Made by a program: the position numbers and the translations under genes. The notes beneath the pieces are model-generated. The model was not told where the DNA came from, did not search any database, and was given only the letters and a program-made list of their open reading frames with translations. Positions 17,707 to 26,213 of a DNA stretch of 64,000 bases are shown piece after piece (within the stretch, counting starts at the first letter, position 1; the number at the start of each line of letters is the position of its first letter). The stretch covers positions 228,066-292,065 of the forward strand of contig NZ_MKVJ01000017.1 in assembly GCF_001898805.1 (NCBI RefSeq), given 5' to 3'. This stretch comes from Leifsonia sp. 71-9. Lineage in GTDB: Bacteria > Actinomycetota > Actinomycetes > Actinomycetales > Microbacteriaceae.

Positions 17707-18635
17707 CGCGCTCCGGTGCGACGACGCACGCCGCGGTCGTCGTCGGCGCGGGGCGGATGGGCCAGGCCCACGCGACGGCGTGGGAGAGCCTCGGCGTCCC
17801 CGTGCGCTGGGCGGTCTCGCCCCGGCGCCGACCCGCGCTGGACGCCGCGCCGGAGGCTCGCTGGGCCACCGAGCTGGACGAGGCGCTGACCGATCCGGCG
17901 GTCACGATCGTCTCGATCTGCACGCCGACCCCCGACCACGCCGACCTCGCGGTACGCGCCCTCGCCGCCGGGCGGCACGTCCTGCTCGAGAAGCCGATCG
18001 CGCTCACCGTCGCCGACGCGGAGCGGGTCGCCGCGGCGGCCGACCGTGCGGCCGGCATCCTGATGGTCGCCCACGTCGTCCGGTTCTTCCCCGGCTATGC
18101 CGCGCTCCTCGAGCGTGTGGCCGCAGGCAGCGTCGGTCGTCCGCTCGCGGTCCGCGCCACACGGCTGTCGGCCGCGTCGTCGCCCGACGACGCCCGCTGG
18201 CTGCGGGACGAGGAGCGGTCGGGCGGACTGGTGGTGGACTTCGCCATCCACGACATCGACCAGGCGAACGCGCTGCTCGGCGCACCCCGGGCTGTCACGG
18301 CCCTCCCGCTGCCGGGCGACGGGTTCGGCGCCCCGGTCGCCGTGACGATCGAGTACGCGAACGGCGGGATCGCCCAGATCCTCGCGACGGCCGACCTCCC
18401 GGCGGGCACGCCGTTCCAGACGTCGCTCGACGTCGTCGGCGACGGTGGCCTCGACGCGCTCGCCGACGCTCCGGGTGACCCGTTCGAGGAACAGGCGCGG
18501 TACTTCCTCGGATGCGTCGAGTCCGGAGTCCGACCCCGGCGCGCCCCCGTCGCGGCCGCGGTCGACGCCCTGCGCGTCTCCCTCGCGGCGCGGGAGTCGC
18601 TCCGCACCGGCGCGCGGGTGGTCCTCGCCGAGTAG
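17703..18635 (+). CDS. Gfo/Idh/MocA family oxidoreductase
   Basis: A 310-residue NAD(P)-dependent dehydrogenase. The N-terminal Rossmann fold has GAGRMG (residues 15-20); the catalytic/cofactor motif EKP is at 96-98 (LLEKPIALT); the C-terminal alpha/beta domain has the GGLVVDFAIHDID motif with the family's conserved histidine. Substrates of relatives include myo-inositol, sugars and amino sugars. The ATG overlaps the repressor's stop as ATGA, so it is translationally coupled to the ROK gene and likely under its control. Confidence 0.9.
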   Translation: MTRSGATTHAAVVVGAGRMGQAHATAWESLGVPVRWAVSPRRRPALDAAPEARWATELDEALTDPAVTIVSICTPTPDHADLAVRALAAGRHVLLEKPIALTVADAERVAAAADRAAGILMVAHVVRFFPGYAALLERVAAGSVGRPLAVRATRLSAASSPDDARWLRDEERSGGLVVDFAIHDIDQANALLGAPRAVTALPLPGDGFGAPVAVTIEYANGGIAQILATADLPAGTPFQTSLDVVGDGGLDALADAPGDPFEEQARYFLGCVESGVRPRRAPVAAAVDALRVSLAARESLRTGARVVLAE

Positions 18636-18645
18636 GGTGGCGTGC

Positions 18646-20376
18646 GTGAACGACAAGTGGTGGCAGTCGGCGGTCGTGTACCAGGTCTATCCGCGGAGCT
18701 TCGCGGACAGCGACGGGGACGGCATCGGCGACCTGCGCGGCATCATCCAGCACCTCGACCACCTCAAGGAGCTCGGCGTCGACGTCGTCTGGCTGTCGCC
18801 GATCTACGCGTCCCCGCACGACGACAACGGGTACGACATCAGCGACTACCAGCGCATCGATCCGCTGTTCGGCACGCTCGACGACTTCGACGAGCTGCTC
18901 GCGGGCCTCCACGAGCGCGGCATCAAGCTGGTCATGGACCTGGTCGTCAACCACACCTCCGACGAGCACCCGTGGTTCGTGGAGTCCGCCTCCAGCGCCG
19001 ACAACCCCAAGCGCGACTGGTACTGGTGGCGCGGTCCCCGCGACGGCGCCCAGCCGGGGGAGCACGGCGCCGAGCCGACCAACTGGGGCTCGTTCTTCTC
19101 GGGGTCCGCCTGGCAGCTCGACGAGCGCACCGGCGAGTACTACCTGCACCTGTTCTCGCGCAAGCAGCCGGACCTCAACTGGGAGAACCCGGAGGTGCGC
19201 GACGCGGTCTACGAGATGATGAACTGGTGGCTCGACCGCGGCGTCGACGGCTTCCGGATGGATGTCGTCAACTTCCTCTCGAAGGACGTCTCCCTCCCCG
19301 ACGGCGTCATCCCGCCCGGCGCTCTCTACGGCGACGCCTACCCGTTCTTCGCGCAGGGCCCGCGCATCCACGAGTTCCTGCACGAGATGCACGAGCGCGT
19401 GTTCGCCGGCCGTGACGACCGGTACCTGACGGTGGGCGAGATGCCCGGCGTCGACATCGCCGAGGCCCGCCGCTTCACCGACCCGGCCCGGGGCGAGCTG
19501 GACATGGTGTTCCAGTTCGAGCACGTCGACCTCGACCACGGCCCCGGCGGCAAGTGGGACCACCGCGACGCGAGCGTCCTCGACCTGAAGCGCAATCTCG
19601 CCCAGTGGCAGGAGGGCCTCGCGGAGGTCGGCTGGAACAGCCTCTACTGGAACAACCACGACCAGCCGCGCGTCGTCAGCCGGTTCGGCGACGACGGCGA
19701 GCACCGCGTCGCGTCGGCGAAGGCGCTCGGCACCGTGCTGCACCTGATGCGCGGAACGCCCTACGTCTACCAGGGCGAAGAGCTCGGGATGACGAACGTC
19801 CCGTTCTCCACCATCGACGACTTCCGCGACATCGAGACCCTCAACCACTACGCCGAGGCCGTCGACGTGCTGGGGCAGCCCGCCGACGAGGTGCTGGTCG
19901 CGCTCCGCCGGACGAGCCGCGACAACGCGCGCACCCCGATGCAGTGGACGGATGGTCCGAACGCCGGGTTCACGACCGGGGAGCCGTGGATCACGGTCAA
20001 CCCGAACTTCTCGCAGATCAACGCCGCCGCTGCCCGCGCCGACGCCGGCTCGGTCTTCGCCCACTACCGGGCCCTGATCGACCTCCGGCACCGGTCGCGC
20101 CTCGTCTCGGCGGGTGGCTTCGAGCTGGTGCTCCCCGAGCACGAGCAGGTCTTCGGCTACGTCCGCGAGCTCGACGGCGAGGCTCTGCTCGTGCTGGCGA
20201 ACCTGACCGGCCGCACCGCCGAGTACGACCTGGCGGCGCTCCCGGGGTGGGACGCCGCGGAGGTCGTGCTCGCGTCCGGCGGCACCGGCACCGGCACCGG
20301 CACCGGCACCGGCACGGGCACGGCCGGGCTGTCGGGGGTGCTCGGCCCGTGGGAGGCCGTGGTCCTGCAGCGCTGA
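18646..20376 (+). CDS. GH13 alpha-glucosidase / oligo-1,6-glucosidase family
   Basis: A 576-residue cytoplasmic glycosidase. GH13 regions are visible: DLVVNHTS (about 98-105), nucleophile Asp206 in GFRMDVVN, acid/base Glu265 in TVGEMPG and transition-state Asp339 in NNHDQPR. It releases glucose from the non-reducing end of alpha-linked oligosaccharides; relatives include trehalose-6-phosphate hydrolase and isomaltase. GTG 18646 is preferred because TAGGGT at 18633-18638 lies seven bases before it, giving a leaderless transcript; that -10 shares the stop codon of the preceding gene. A run of Gly-Thr repeats lies near the C-terminus. Confidence 0.9.
   Translation: MNDKWWQSAVVYQVYPRSFADSDGDGIGDLRGIIQHLDHLKELGVDVVWLSPIYASPHDDNGYDISDYQRIDPLFGTLDDFDELLAGLHERGIKLVMDLVVNHTSDEHPWFVESASSADNPKRDWYWWRGPRDGAQPGEHGAEPTNWGSFFSGSAWQLDERTGEYYLHLFSRKQPDLNWENPEVRDAVYEMMNWWLDRGVDGFRMDVVNFLSKDVSLPDGVIPPGALYGDAYPFFAQGPRIHEFLHEMHERVFAGRDDRYLTVGEMPGVDIAEARRFTDPARGELDMVFQFEHVDLDHGPGGKWDHRDASVLDLKRNLAQWQEGLAEVGWNSLYWNNHDQPRVVSRFGDDGEHRVASAKALGTVLHLMRGTPYVYQGEELGMTNVPFSTIDDFRDIETLNHYAEAVDVLGQPADEVLVALRRTSRDNARTPMQWTDGPNAGFTTGEPWITVNPNFSQINAAAARADAGSVFAHYRALIDLRHRSRLVSAGGFELVLPEHEQVFGYVRELDGEALLVLANLTGRTAEYDLAALPGWDAAEVVLASGGTGTGTGTGTGTGTAGLSGVLGPWEAVVLQR
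20281..20322 (+). repeat. In-frame GGCACC hexanucleotide repeat
   Basis: Five copies of GGCACC (20281-20310) and two of GGCACG (20311-20322) encode seven Gly-Thr pairs in a C-terminal loop of the alpha-glucosidase. Because the unit is 6 nt, changes in copy number would alter loop length without breaking the frame. Confidence 0.9.
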
Positions 20377-20435
20377 CGGGCTTGCGCGCCGGATCGCTCC
20401 GGGTGTGTGATGGCCGCGAGACGCGGGAGGCGATC

Positions 20436-20876
20436 ATGGGCGACTTCGTGGCACGGGCGGAAGCGACGGTGCGGGCGCCGCGCCGGACGGTGTGGCGGGT
20501 GCTGACGTCGAACGGCGCGCATCCCGAGATCATGTTCGGCGCCGAGGTGCGCTCCGACTGGCGGCTCGGCTCGCCGATCACCTGGAGCGGCGAGTGGGAG
20601 GGCCGGTCGTTCGAGGATCACGGCCGCGTCATCGAGCTCGAGGACCGCGAGGAGCCGTGGCGCATCGTCCTGACGCATTTCAGCCCGCTGACCGGCCTGC
20701 CGGACGAGCCGGATAACTATCACACCCTCCGCTTCGAGCTGGAGGAGACGGCCGGCGGCACCAGGGTGACCCTCGACCAGGACAACAACCCGACGCGGGA
20801 GGCCGCGGAGCACTCGCAGCGCAACTGGGCGCAGATGCTGGCCGGCGTCAAAGCCGTGGCCGAGCGCGACGCGTGA
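20436..20876 (+). CDS. SRPBCC domain protein (AHSA1-like)
   Basis: A 146-residue START/Bet v1-type helix-grip protein. The N-terminus (ARAEATVRAPRRTVWRVLT) and the central WSGEWEGRSFEDHGRVIELE stretch match AHSA1/polyketide-cyclase 2-like members, which bind small hydrophobic ligands or act as Hsp90-like co-chaperones; many sit beside ArsR or TetR regulators. ATG 20436 has a GGGAGG site. It is convergent with a TetR gene 7 bp away. Function beyond the fold is unknown. Confidence 0.85.
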   Translation: MGDFVARAEATVRAPRRTVWRVLTSNGAHPEIMFGAEVRSDWRLGSPITWSGEWEGRSFEDHGRVIELEDREEPWRIVLTHFSPLTGLPDEPDNYHTLRFELEETAGGTRVTLDQDNNPTREAAEHSQRNWAQMLAGVKAVAERDA

Positions 20877-20883
20877 GCCGGGC

Positions 20884-21468
20884 TCAGTCCCCGAGGGCCT
20901 CGCGCAGGTAGGCGTCGAGGAAGAGGTCGAACGCCGAGACGGTCGCGGCGCGATCGCCGGCGAGCAGGTAGCCGAACTGCAGCCCGGCGGCCGAGTCGAC
21001 GAGCCAGTGGGCGAGCACGCCCGCGCGCCGGCCCTCCACACCCTGCTTCTTGAGCCAGGAGCGCACCGTCTCGCGCCACGCGGTGAACGCGGTGGTGATG
21101 CGCTTGCCCAGGTCGGGCTCGATCGGCTCGAGCACGCCCGCCTCGAACTGCAGGCGCAGCCCGGTGCGGTTGGCCTCGCGCAGCGAGTGCCGGAATGCCT
21201 GGCGGTACCAATCGCGGAACTGCTCGCGGTCGAAGGCGGTGACGTCGACCCCGGTCTGCGACTCGTTCTGCTGGCGGACGCCCTCCTCGAGGATGGCGTC
21301 GATCATCTCCTGGCGGGAGCCGAAATGGTAGACGAACGAGTACGTGCTCACGCCGAGGGCGTTCGCGAGGCTGCGGAAGGTCATGCGGGAGAGCGGCTCG
21401 GTCGCCACGTGTTCCATGATGCGGCTGAGGAGCTCCGGTTTCCGTGTCGGATCAGGTGTGCGTCCCAC
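20884..21468 (-). CDS. TetR/AcrR family transcriptional regulator
   Basis: A 194-residue regulator. The HTH lies at residues 12-60 (LLSRIMEHVATEPLSRMTFR then LGVSTYSFVYHFGSRQEMID), and the rest is an alpha-helical ligand domain with a TetR_C-like end. It is convergent with the SRPBCC gene and its promoter side faces the penicillin-binding protein's stop. No clear target can be assigned. An AT-rich leader (aacgataacgg, 21471-21481) is its probable promoter area. Confidence 0.88.
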   Translation of the reverse strand: MGRTPDPTRKPELLSRIMEHVATEPLSRMTFRSLANALGVSTYSFVYHFGSRQEMIDAILEEGVRQQNESQTGVDVTAFDREQFRDWYRQAFRHSLREANRTGLRLQFEAGVLEPIEPDLGKRITTAFTAWRETVRSWLKKQGVEGRRAGVLAHWLVDSAAGLQFGYLLAGDRAATVSAFDLFLDAYLREALGD

Positions 21469-21524
21469 GCGCTAACGATAACGGAGTTTTCGTCATTTGC
21501 GGGGGGTCAATCCTGCGGATCCTG

Positions 21525-23816
21525 TCACCCTCGGCCAGGCGGGTTCGCCCCGGTTCCGGTGCCGGTGCCGGGGCCGGTCCCGGTCCCGGGCTGCGCCGGT
21601 GTGGTCGGGGTCGTCTGCTTGGGCGCGGTGCCGGACGACAGGTACTTCGACGGAGGAGTCGGGAAGGCGCTGCCGCCGTAGGCCGCGTTGAGCGCCGCCA
21701 CGATCGGCTTCACGATCGAGAACTTCACGTTGCCGCCGCCGACGCCGTTGAAGCTCTGGCTGCGGAGCGCGACGTCGCCCGACACGTTGCCGACCCAGGT
21801 CGCCTGCGCCGTCTTGGTGGTCGACGTCACGAGCCAGTTCTCGAGGGAGTCGTCGGTCGTGCCGGTCTTGCCGAAGATCGGGATGCCGTCGCCCGGGTTG
21901 GCCGACGAGGCCGTGCCGCCGCCGCGCAGCACGCCCTGGAGGGCGTAGATGGCGGCCGCCGCGACGCCCGGGTCGATCGGGGTGGTCGAGCACTGCGTCT
22001 TGGGCACGGCGTGCTCGCTCCCGTCGGCGTCCACGATCTTGTCGATGGCCACCGGGCTGCAGGCGACGCCGTTGTTGGCGATGCCCGCGTACGCGGTCGC
22101 CATCGTCAGCGGGGCGATGTAGTTGGTGCCGAGCACGGAGGACGGGTTCGCCATGAAGCGGTTGATCGACTCGTCCGCGCCGTGGACGAGCAGGTCCTGC
22201 GCCCGCTCCTTGATGCCGCAGAGGTCGAGCTGGGTCGCCATCTTGGCGAAGATCGTGTTGATCGACTGGGCGGTGGCGTTCATCACGGTGGTGCTGCCGA
22301 CCGTCTCCCCCTCGTCGTTCGAGACGTTCCAGGGCGCCCCGCCGATGTCACTGCACGGATCGCTCTCGTGGAACGCGCTCTGCGGGAAGCTGTGCTGGGT
22401 GCCGCTCACCGTCTGGTAGAGCGAGTGGCCCTCCTGCAGCCACTCGAGCAGGTCGAACGCCTTGTATGACGATCCGGTCTGGAAGCCCTGGGACCCGCCC
22501 ATGTCGCTGTCGGTGTTGTAATTGACCGCCGTCGTCCCGGGCGCCGGTTGGGCCGTGTTGTCGTACGGTCTGTTCTGCACCATCGTGATCACCCGGCCGG
22601 TGCCGACCTCGACCGCCACGTTGGACGAGCCGAGGTCGAGATGGGGGCTCGTCGGGGGGATGTACGCGCTGAGCGCCGACTGGGCCTGGTTCTGCAGGTC
22701 GAGGTTGAGCGTCGTGTAGATCTTCAGGCCGCCGCGGGTGAGGAAGCTGGAGCGCTCGTCGTCGGTCTTGCCGAAGGTCGGATTCTGCTCGATCGTCCGC
22801 TCGACGTAGTCGCAGAAGAAGGCCGCGTTGTACTGCTGGGCGGTCATGCAGCCGTTCTGGACGGGCGTGATCTTCGGCTCGACGGGAGTGGCGCGGGCGG
22901 CGTCGTGCTCCTCCTTGGTGATCTTGCCGTTGACGAGCATGCGGTCGAGCACGTAGTTGCGGCGGTCGAGCGTCTCTTTGTAGCCGTTGGCCGCGCCGTT
23001 CTCCTTGCTGTCCGGCTGGTCGATGCGCAGGTTGTCCGGGTTGTTCAGGATGGCGATGAGCGTCGCCGCCTGCTGCAGGTTCACGTCCTTCGCGGAGACG
23101 CCGAAGTAGTACGAGGCCGCCGACTGCACGCCGTAGACCCGGCCGCCGAAGAGCGCGATGTTCAGGTAGCTCTGCAGGATGTCGTTCTTCGAGTACTCCT
23201 TCTCGAGACCGATGGAGTAGCGCATCTCCTTGAGCTTGCGCACCGGGTCGACCTCGGTGGCGTCGTTGTAGCAGGCGTTGTAGGCGGCGAGTTGCTTCTT
23301 CTGCACCTCGGCCGTCGCTGTCAGGTCGGGCTGCTTGTTCTCGCAGCGCTGCACGAGGATGTTCTTCACGTACTGCTGCGTGATCGACGATCCGCCCTGG
23401 ACCGACTTGTGCAGCGCGGTCAGCACCGCGCCGCGCAGCGTGCCCGTCACGTCGATGCCTCCGTGCTCGTAGAAGCGCGGGTCCTCCGTGGCGATCGCCG
23501 CGTCTTTGAGGTTCTGCGAGATCGCATCCCAGCCGACTTCGACGCGGTTCTGCGAGTAGAAGGTGGCGATCGGCACCTGCTGGCCGTTGGAGGTGGCGTA
23601 CATGGTGGACGCCTGGGCGAGGGGCTCGACCTTGATGTACTCGGGGAGGCCGTCGAACACGTCGATGGTGGAGTCGGCGGCCGAGCCGGTGAGGGCGACG
23701 GCCGGTGTGACGGCTGCGGCGGCGAGGATCCCCGCGATGCCGCTCAGCGCGACGAATCCGACGAGCGCAGGCGCCCATTTCCATCTTCTGCGTGTCGTCG
23801 AGGCCATGGGCGTCAT
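21525..23816 (-). CDS. Bifunctional class A penicillin-binding protein
   Basis: A 763-residue peptidoglycan synthase anchored by one N-terminal helix (about residues 13-43). The GT51 glycosyltransferase domain has the catalytic glutamate in ATEDPRFYEHGGID (Glu111) and GGSSITQQYVKN. The transpeptidase domain has the three penicillin-binding motifs SSYK (Ser449, Lys452), SIN (518-520) and KTG (650-652). The C-terminal 40 residues are a Thr/Pro/Gly-rich tail with a Gly-Thr repeat. It polymerises and cross-links glycan outside the membrane. The annotation as a PonA-type enzyme is firm; which paralogue it is cannot be told. Confidence 0.94.
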   Translation of the reverse strand: MTPMASTTRRRWKWAPALVGFVALSGIAGILAAAAVTPAVALTGSAADSTIDVFDGLPEYIKVEPLAQASTMYATSNGQQVPIATFYSQNRVEVGWDAISQNLKDAAIATEDPRFYEHGGIDVTGTLRGAVLTALHKSVQGGSSITQQYVKNILVQRCENKQPDLTATAEVQKKQLAAYNACYNDATEVDPVRKLKEMRYSIGLEKEYSKNDILQSYLNIALFGGRVYGVQSAASYYFGVSAKDVNLQQAATLIAILNNPDNLRIDQPDSKENGAANGYKETLDRRNYVLDRMLVNGKITKEEHDAARATPVEPKITPVQNGCMTAQQYNAAFFCDYVERTIEQNPTFGKTDDERSSFLTRGGLKIYTTLNLDLQNQAQSALSAYIPPTSPHLDLGSSNVAVEVGTGRVITMVQNRPYDNTAQPAPGTTAVNYNTDSDMGGSQGFQTGSSYKAFDLLEWLQEGHSLYQTVSGTQHSFPQSAFHESDPCSDIGGAPWNVSNDEGETVGSTTVMNATAQSINTIFAKMATQLDLCGIKERAQDLLVHGADESINRFMANPSSVLGTNYIAPLTMATAYAGIANNGVACSPVAIDKIVDADGSEHAVPKTQCSTTPIDPGVAAAAIYALQGVLRGGGTASSANPGDGIPIFGKTGTTDDSLENWLVTSTTKTAQATWVGNVSGDVALRSQSFNGVGGGNVKFSIVKPIVAALNAAYGGSAFPTPPSKYLSSGTAPKQTTPTTPAQPGTGTGPGTGTGTGANPPGRG

Positions 23817-23898
23817 GATACGCGGAGGATGCAGGACCTTCCCGGGGGCGACGCTCAGTTTGGGGAGAGTCGACCCGGAGGCGCGCCTGTGGATGAGG

Positions 23899-24363
23899 TC
23901 AGGCCGCGCCGCGGAGTTTGTCGCAGAGCGCGGCGAGCGTCTCCAGCTCGTCCGGGTCGAGGCGGCCGCCCACCCGGTCGGTGATGGTCTTCATGTGCTC
24001 GACGGCCACGCTGCGGAACATGTCGAACCCGGTGTCGGTCAGCATGATGAGGGTGCCGCGCGCGTCGACCGGGTCGGGGCACTTGGCGACGAGCCCGCGC
24101 GCGACCAGGCGGTCGACGAGGCGGCTGACGCTGGGCTGCGTGAGGAGGACGTGCTTGTTCAGCTCCCGCAGGCGGAGCCGCCGGTCGGGCTGGCGCGAGA
24201 GGTTGAAGAGCACGTCGTACTCGTTGAACGAGATGTCCTTCGTGGGGAACTCGGCGGCGAGCGACCGCATGACCGACACCTGCGCCCGGAACAGCGACTC
24301 CCACGCCGAGACGGCGTTGATGCGGTGTCGGGCCGGAGCCGTTCCGGTGGCGCTGCTGCTCAT
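23899..24363 (-). CDS. MarR family transcriptional regulator
   Basis: A 154-residue winged-HTH dimer-forming regulator. The recognition region is RELNKHVLLTQPSVSRLVDRL, followed by the wing (DPVDARGTLIMLTDTG). ATG 24363 is chosen because GGAGG lies nine bases upstream; a longer frame to 24396 lacks a site. MarR proteins respond to phenolic or oxidative signals. It stands alone, downstream neighbour being the penicillin-binding protein on the same strand 82 bp away. Confidence 0.9.
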   Translation of the reverse strand: MSSSATGTAPARHRINAVSAWESLFRAQVSVMRSLAAEFPTKDISFNEYDVLFNLSRQPDRRLRLRELNKHVLLTQPSVSRLVDRLVARGLVAKCPDPVDARGTLIMLTDTGFDMFRSVAVEHMKTITDRVGGRLDPDELETLAALCDKLRGAA

Positions 24364-24481
24364 GACGCCTGCCTCCCAAGATCGAACGCGTCTCAATGCA
24401 TTCGCATCTTCTCATCATCCGCCGACAGGGCCATCCGTGCCAGCACGGGAGAGGCGGGAGATCGCGGCGCCGGGACAGATT

Positions 24482-24515
24482 GAGGGCCGGCCGCAGAGGC
24501 TAGCGGCCGGCCCTC
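24482..24515. terminator. Strong hairpin, terminator-like
   Basis: A perfect 13-bp stem, GAGGGCCGGCCGC (24482-24494) with GCGGCCGGCCCTC (24503-24515), and an 8-nt loop. There is no T-run. It lies upstream of marR and 340 bp beyond the small ORF on the same strand, so it may insulate marR from minus-strand transcription of the accessory region. Confidence 0.5.
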
Positions 24516-24660
24516 TCCCTTGCACCAAGAGTGTCCTGCAATCACATTCCGCGATGGCTGCCACAGCAAACAACCATTGCTCTTGAACTATATAACGAAG
24601 AGGTAACGGGATCTAGTTATCAAGTCGTTATTTTTGCTGCGAGTTCGCTATGGGTGTGTG

Positions 24661-24745
24661 TCGATTCTCGAGTGACGTGGCCAGTTCCCACTTGGCTTGT
24701 CAAAGTTCTCACCACGTTGGCCACGTTCTCGTTGTGGTGGCAACG
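24661..24745. repeat. Palindrome-rich repeat, copy A
   Basis: Begins TCGATTCTCGAGT (24661-24673) and ends GGTGGCAACG (24736-24745), with CTTGTCAAAGTTCTCAC between. The same ordered blocks occur at 27148-27215. This copy also has an internal inverted repeat ACGTGGCCA (24675-24683) / TGGCCACGT (24718-24726). The two copies bracket the sigma-factor/I36 cassette in direct orientation. Confidence 0.7.
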
Positions 24746-24815
24746 GTGCGCCTCATCAGACTCCTGCCCCTCTCGAAGAACGACTCGATCGGAGTGGCCG
24801 CGGTCCCGATCATGT

Positions 24816-24860
24816 CAGGTCAGGTCAGGTCAGGTCAGGTCAGGTCAGGTCAGGTCAGGT
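24816..24860. repeat. Nine tandem copies of CAGGT
   Basis: A perfect pentanucleotide tract of 45 bp. On the minus strand it reads ACCTG and starts exactly at the stop codon of a 32-codon small ORF (the TGA at 24857-24855 is made by the repeat). Five-base units shift frame with each change in copy number, but no long frame crosses the tract, so any effect would be on RNA or small-ORF termination. Confidence 0.95.
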
Positions 24861-24953
24861 TGGGTTGGCCGGGAGAGCCTTGACGAGGAGCGCTGTCATG
24901 TCGATGGGCTGCGTGGGTGGGAGTTCGATGGCGGCGGGGTCGATCGTGCTCAT
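24855..24953 (-). CDS. Candidate 32-residue small protein
   Basis: ATG 24953 is preceded at eight bases by a strong AAAGGAGA site (24968-24961), among the best in this window. The product, starting MSTIDPAAIELPPTQPIDMT and ending LVKALPANPT, is Pro/Ala/Thr-rich, without cysteine, signal peptide or membrane segment. It follows the sigma factor and membrane-protein genes on the same strand after 148 bp. I do not recognise it. It could be a leader, a modified-peptide precursor or a small regulatory protein; chance is possible for so short a frame but the ribosome binding site argues for translation. Confidence 0.5.
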   Translation of the reverse strand: MSTIDPAAIELPPTQPIDMTALLVKALPANPT

Positions 24954-25101
24954 GGGCGGGTCTCCTTTCGGGGTGGATGTCACACTTGTGTGCAGCCGGT
25001 CCCGGTTCTGATTGCCTCGGGTCGGTAGGTGCCCGCCGCTGCCTCTCCCCAGGCGCGAAGGCGGCGGGCACCGCCTCTAGCCGCACGGATGTTCTACTTG
25101 T

Positions 25102-25608
25102 TCATTCGTGCGGGCGTGTCAGGCCGAGTTGCGAGCACAGCTCGTTCGCGGCCAGCTCGGAGGGGAAGACGGCCAGGCGTCCGTCGGGCAGCTGGCAGGT
25201 CTCCAGGTTGGGGACAGGGAAGTCCTGGTCGGCGGTGGAGCCGCCTGGTGAGAAGGTGCCGATGCGCCAGGTCGCCGCGCACATATCTTCGGCCAAGCTG
25301 ATGCGTTGCTGAAGGGGGGTAGGGGTCTTCGCGCTCTGATCCCCGGGCAGGTATGCGGAGGTGGCGTGGCGGGCGCCGAGATCGGTGCTGGCGTAGCAGT
25401 CGGCGACATAGTTGATCTGGCCCTGCGGCGCCTGGGCGATCGCGACGGCGCCGGCCGTGGTGCCCAATGCCAGGCTCCCAGCGATGCCAAGGGCGATCAG
25501 GCGGTGCTTGCGGGTGCGGCGGCGGTCATCGTCGCCAATCGTGTCGAGGATACGGTGCTTGATCTGGTCGAAGCGCTCGTCGTTGGGTAGCAGGTCGTGG
25601 TGGGTCAT
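25102..25608 (-). CDS. Membrane-anchored protein, putative anti-sigma factor
   Basis: A 168-residue protein: a charged cytoplasmic N-terminus (residues 1-36, HHDLLPNDERFDQIKHRILD), one membrane helix (about 38-60), and an extracytoplasmic domain with four cysteines (in VADCYAS, EDMCAATW, ETCQLPD and NELCSQL) that could form two disulfides. Its ATG overlaps the sigma gene's stop (25605-25608). Position and topology match ECF anti-sigma factors, but no zinc-binding HxxxCxxC motif is present, so the role is inferred from context. The outer cysteine domain may sense an envelope signal. Confidence 0.6.
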   Translation of the reverse strand: MTHHDLLPNDERFDQIKHRILDTIGDDDRRRTRKHRLIALGIAGSLALGTTAGAVAIAQAPQGQINYVADCYASTDLGARHATSAYLPGDQSAKTPTPLQQRISLAEDMCAATWRIGTFSPGGSTADQDFPVPNLETCQLPDGRLAVFPSELAANELCSQLGLTRPHE

Positions 25609-26213
25609 GGTGTCCCCCTGAGCGTGTGGAGTTCGTTGCGGAGGCGGGCGCGCAGCCGGGAGAGCCGGTTGCGGACAGCGCCGGGGGTGATGCCGGCCTG
25701 TGCGGCGGCGTCCTCGTAGCTGTGGTCGCCGCGGATACAGAGTTCGAACACGGTCCGGTCTGGCTCCGGAAGGGCGGAGGCCGCTGCCTCGACGTAGGCG
25801 AGCAGCTGGTCTCTCTCGACGAGCTCGTCCGGGCCGGGTTTCGAATCTGGCGTCGCTTCATCGACCGCGGCACTGGCGCGTCGTTTCCCTGCGGCCAGCA
25901 GGGAGCGGCGCCGGTTGGCGATCAGGTTGCGGCTGGTGACGAGTAGCCAGGGCAGGAGCGAGTCTCCCGCGATCGTGATCGTGGACCGTTTGCGCCACAG
26001 GGTGACGAACGCGTCCTGGCTGATCTCCTCGATGTCCTCTCGACCCTCGAGGCGGGCGGCTGTGTATGCGTAGACGACGCGGCTGTGCCGGTCGTAGAGC
26101 GTCGCGAGAGCGCCGCGGCGACCCTCGACGAGGGCGCGCAGCAAGTCGCGGTCCGACTGTTCGGATCGCGATAGCACCCCCGTCTCGGGACTCGTCTCGG
26201 TCTGGTCTCTCAT
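25605..26213 (-). CDS. ECF-type RNA polymerase sigma factor
   Basis: A 202-residue sigma-70 family factor. Region 2 spans about residues 22-95 (LYDRHSRVVYAYTAARLEGR, then EEISQDAFVTLWRKR and LLPWLLVTSRNLIANRRR), and region 4 about 140-195 (LPEPDRTVFELCIRGDHSYE, then AAQAGITPGAVRNRLSRLRAR). ATG 26213 gives the normal ECF length; a longer frame to 26573 would run back over the divergent secreted-protein gene. The first target is probably its own promoter or that of the divergent I36-type gene starting at 26349, 135 bp away. Confidence 0.92.
   Translation of the reverse strand: MRDQTETSPETGVLSRSEQSDRDLLRALVEGRRGALATLYDRHSRVVYAYTAARLEGREDIEEISQDAFVTLWRKRSTITIAGDSLLPWLLVTSRNLIANRRRSLLAAGKRRASAAVDEATPDSKPGPDELVERDQLLAYVEAAASALPEPDRTVFELCIRGDHSYEDAAAQAGITPGAVRNRLSRLRARLRNELHTLRGTP

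Larger units (their letters stand above)
24364..24854. other. Non-coding stretch at the left edge of the accessory region
   Basis: About 490 bp with no convincing gene. It holds the MarR promoter, a 13-bp perfect hairpin (24482-24515), an AT-rich segment around 24540-24650 that is unlike the flanking DNA, one copy of a palindrome-rich repeat (24661-24745) and the CAGGT tract (24816-24860). The drop in GC and repeats suggest the boundary of acquired DNA. Confidence 0.55.

Noticed and set aside
24482-24515. Hairpin as terminator of marR
   Set aside because: It lies upstream of marR, not downstream; at most it stops transcription arriving from the accessory region.
24520-24660. tRNA or attachment site at the left border of the accessory region
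   Set aside because: No cloverleaf, TTC loop or CCA-end pattern could be found, and no matching direct repeat of a tRNA end at the right border.
24815-24860. Tandem CAGGT tract as a possible CRISPR or phase-variable gene
   Set aside because: Units are contiguous without spacers, and no long reading frame passes through it; a simple sequence repeat explains it.
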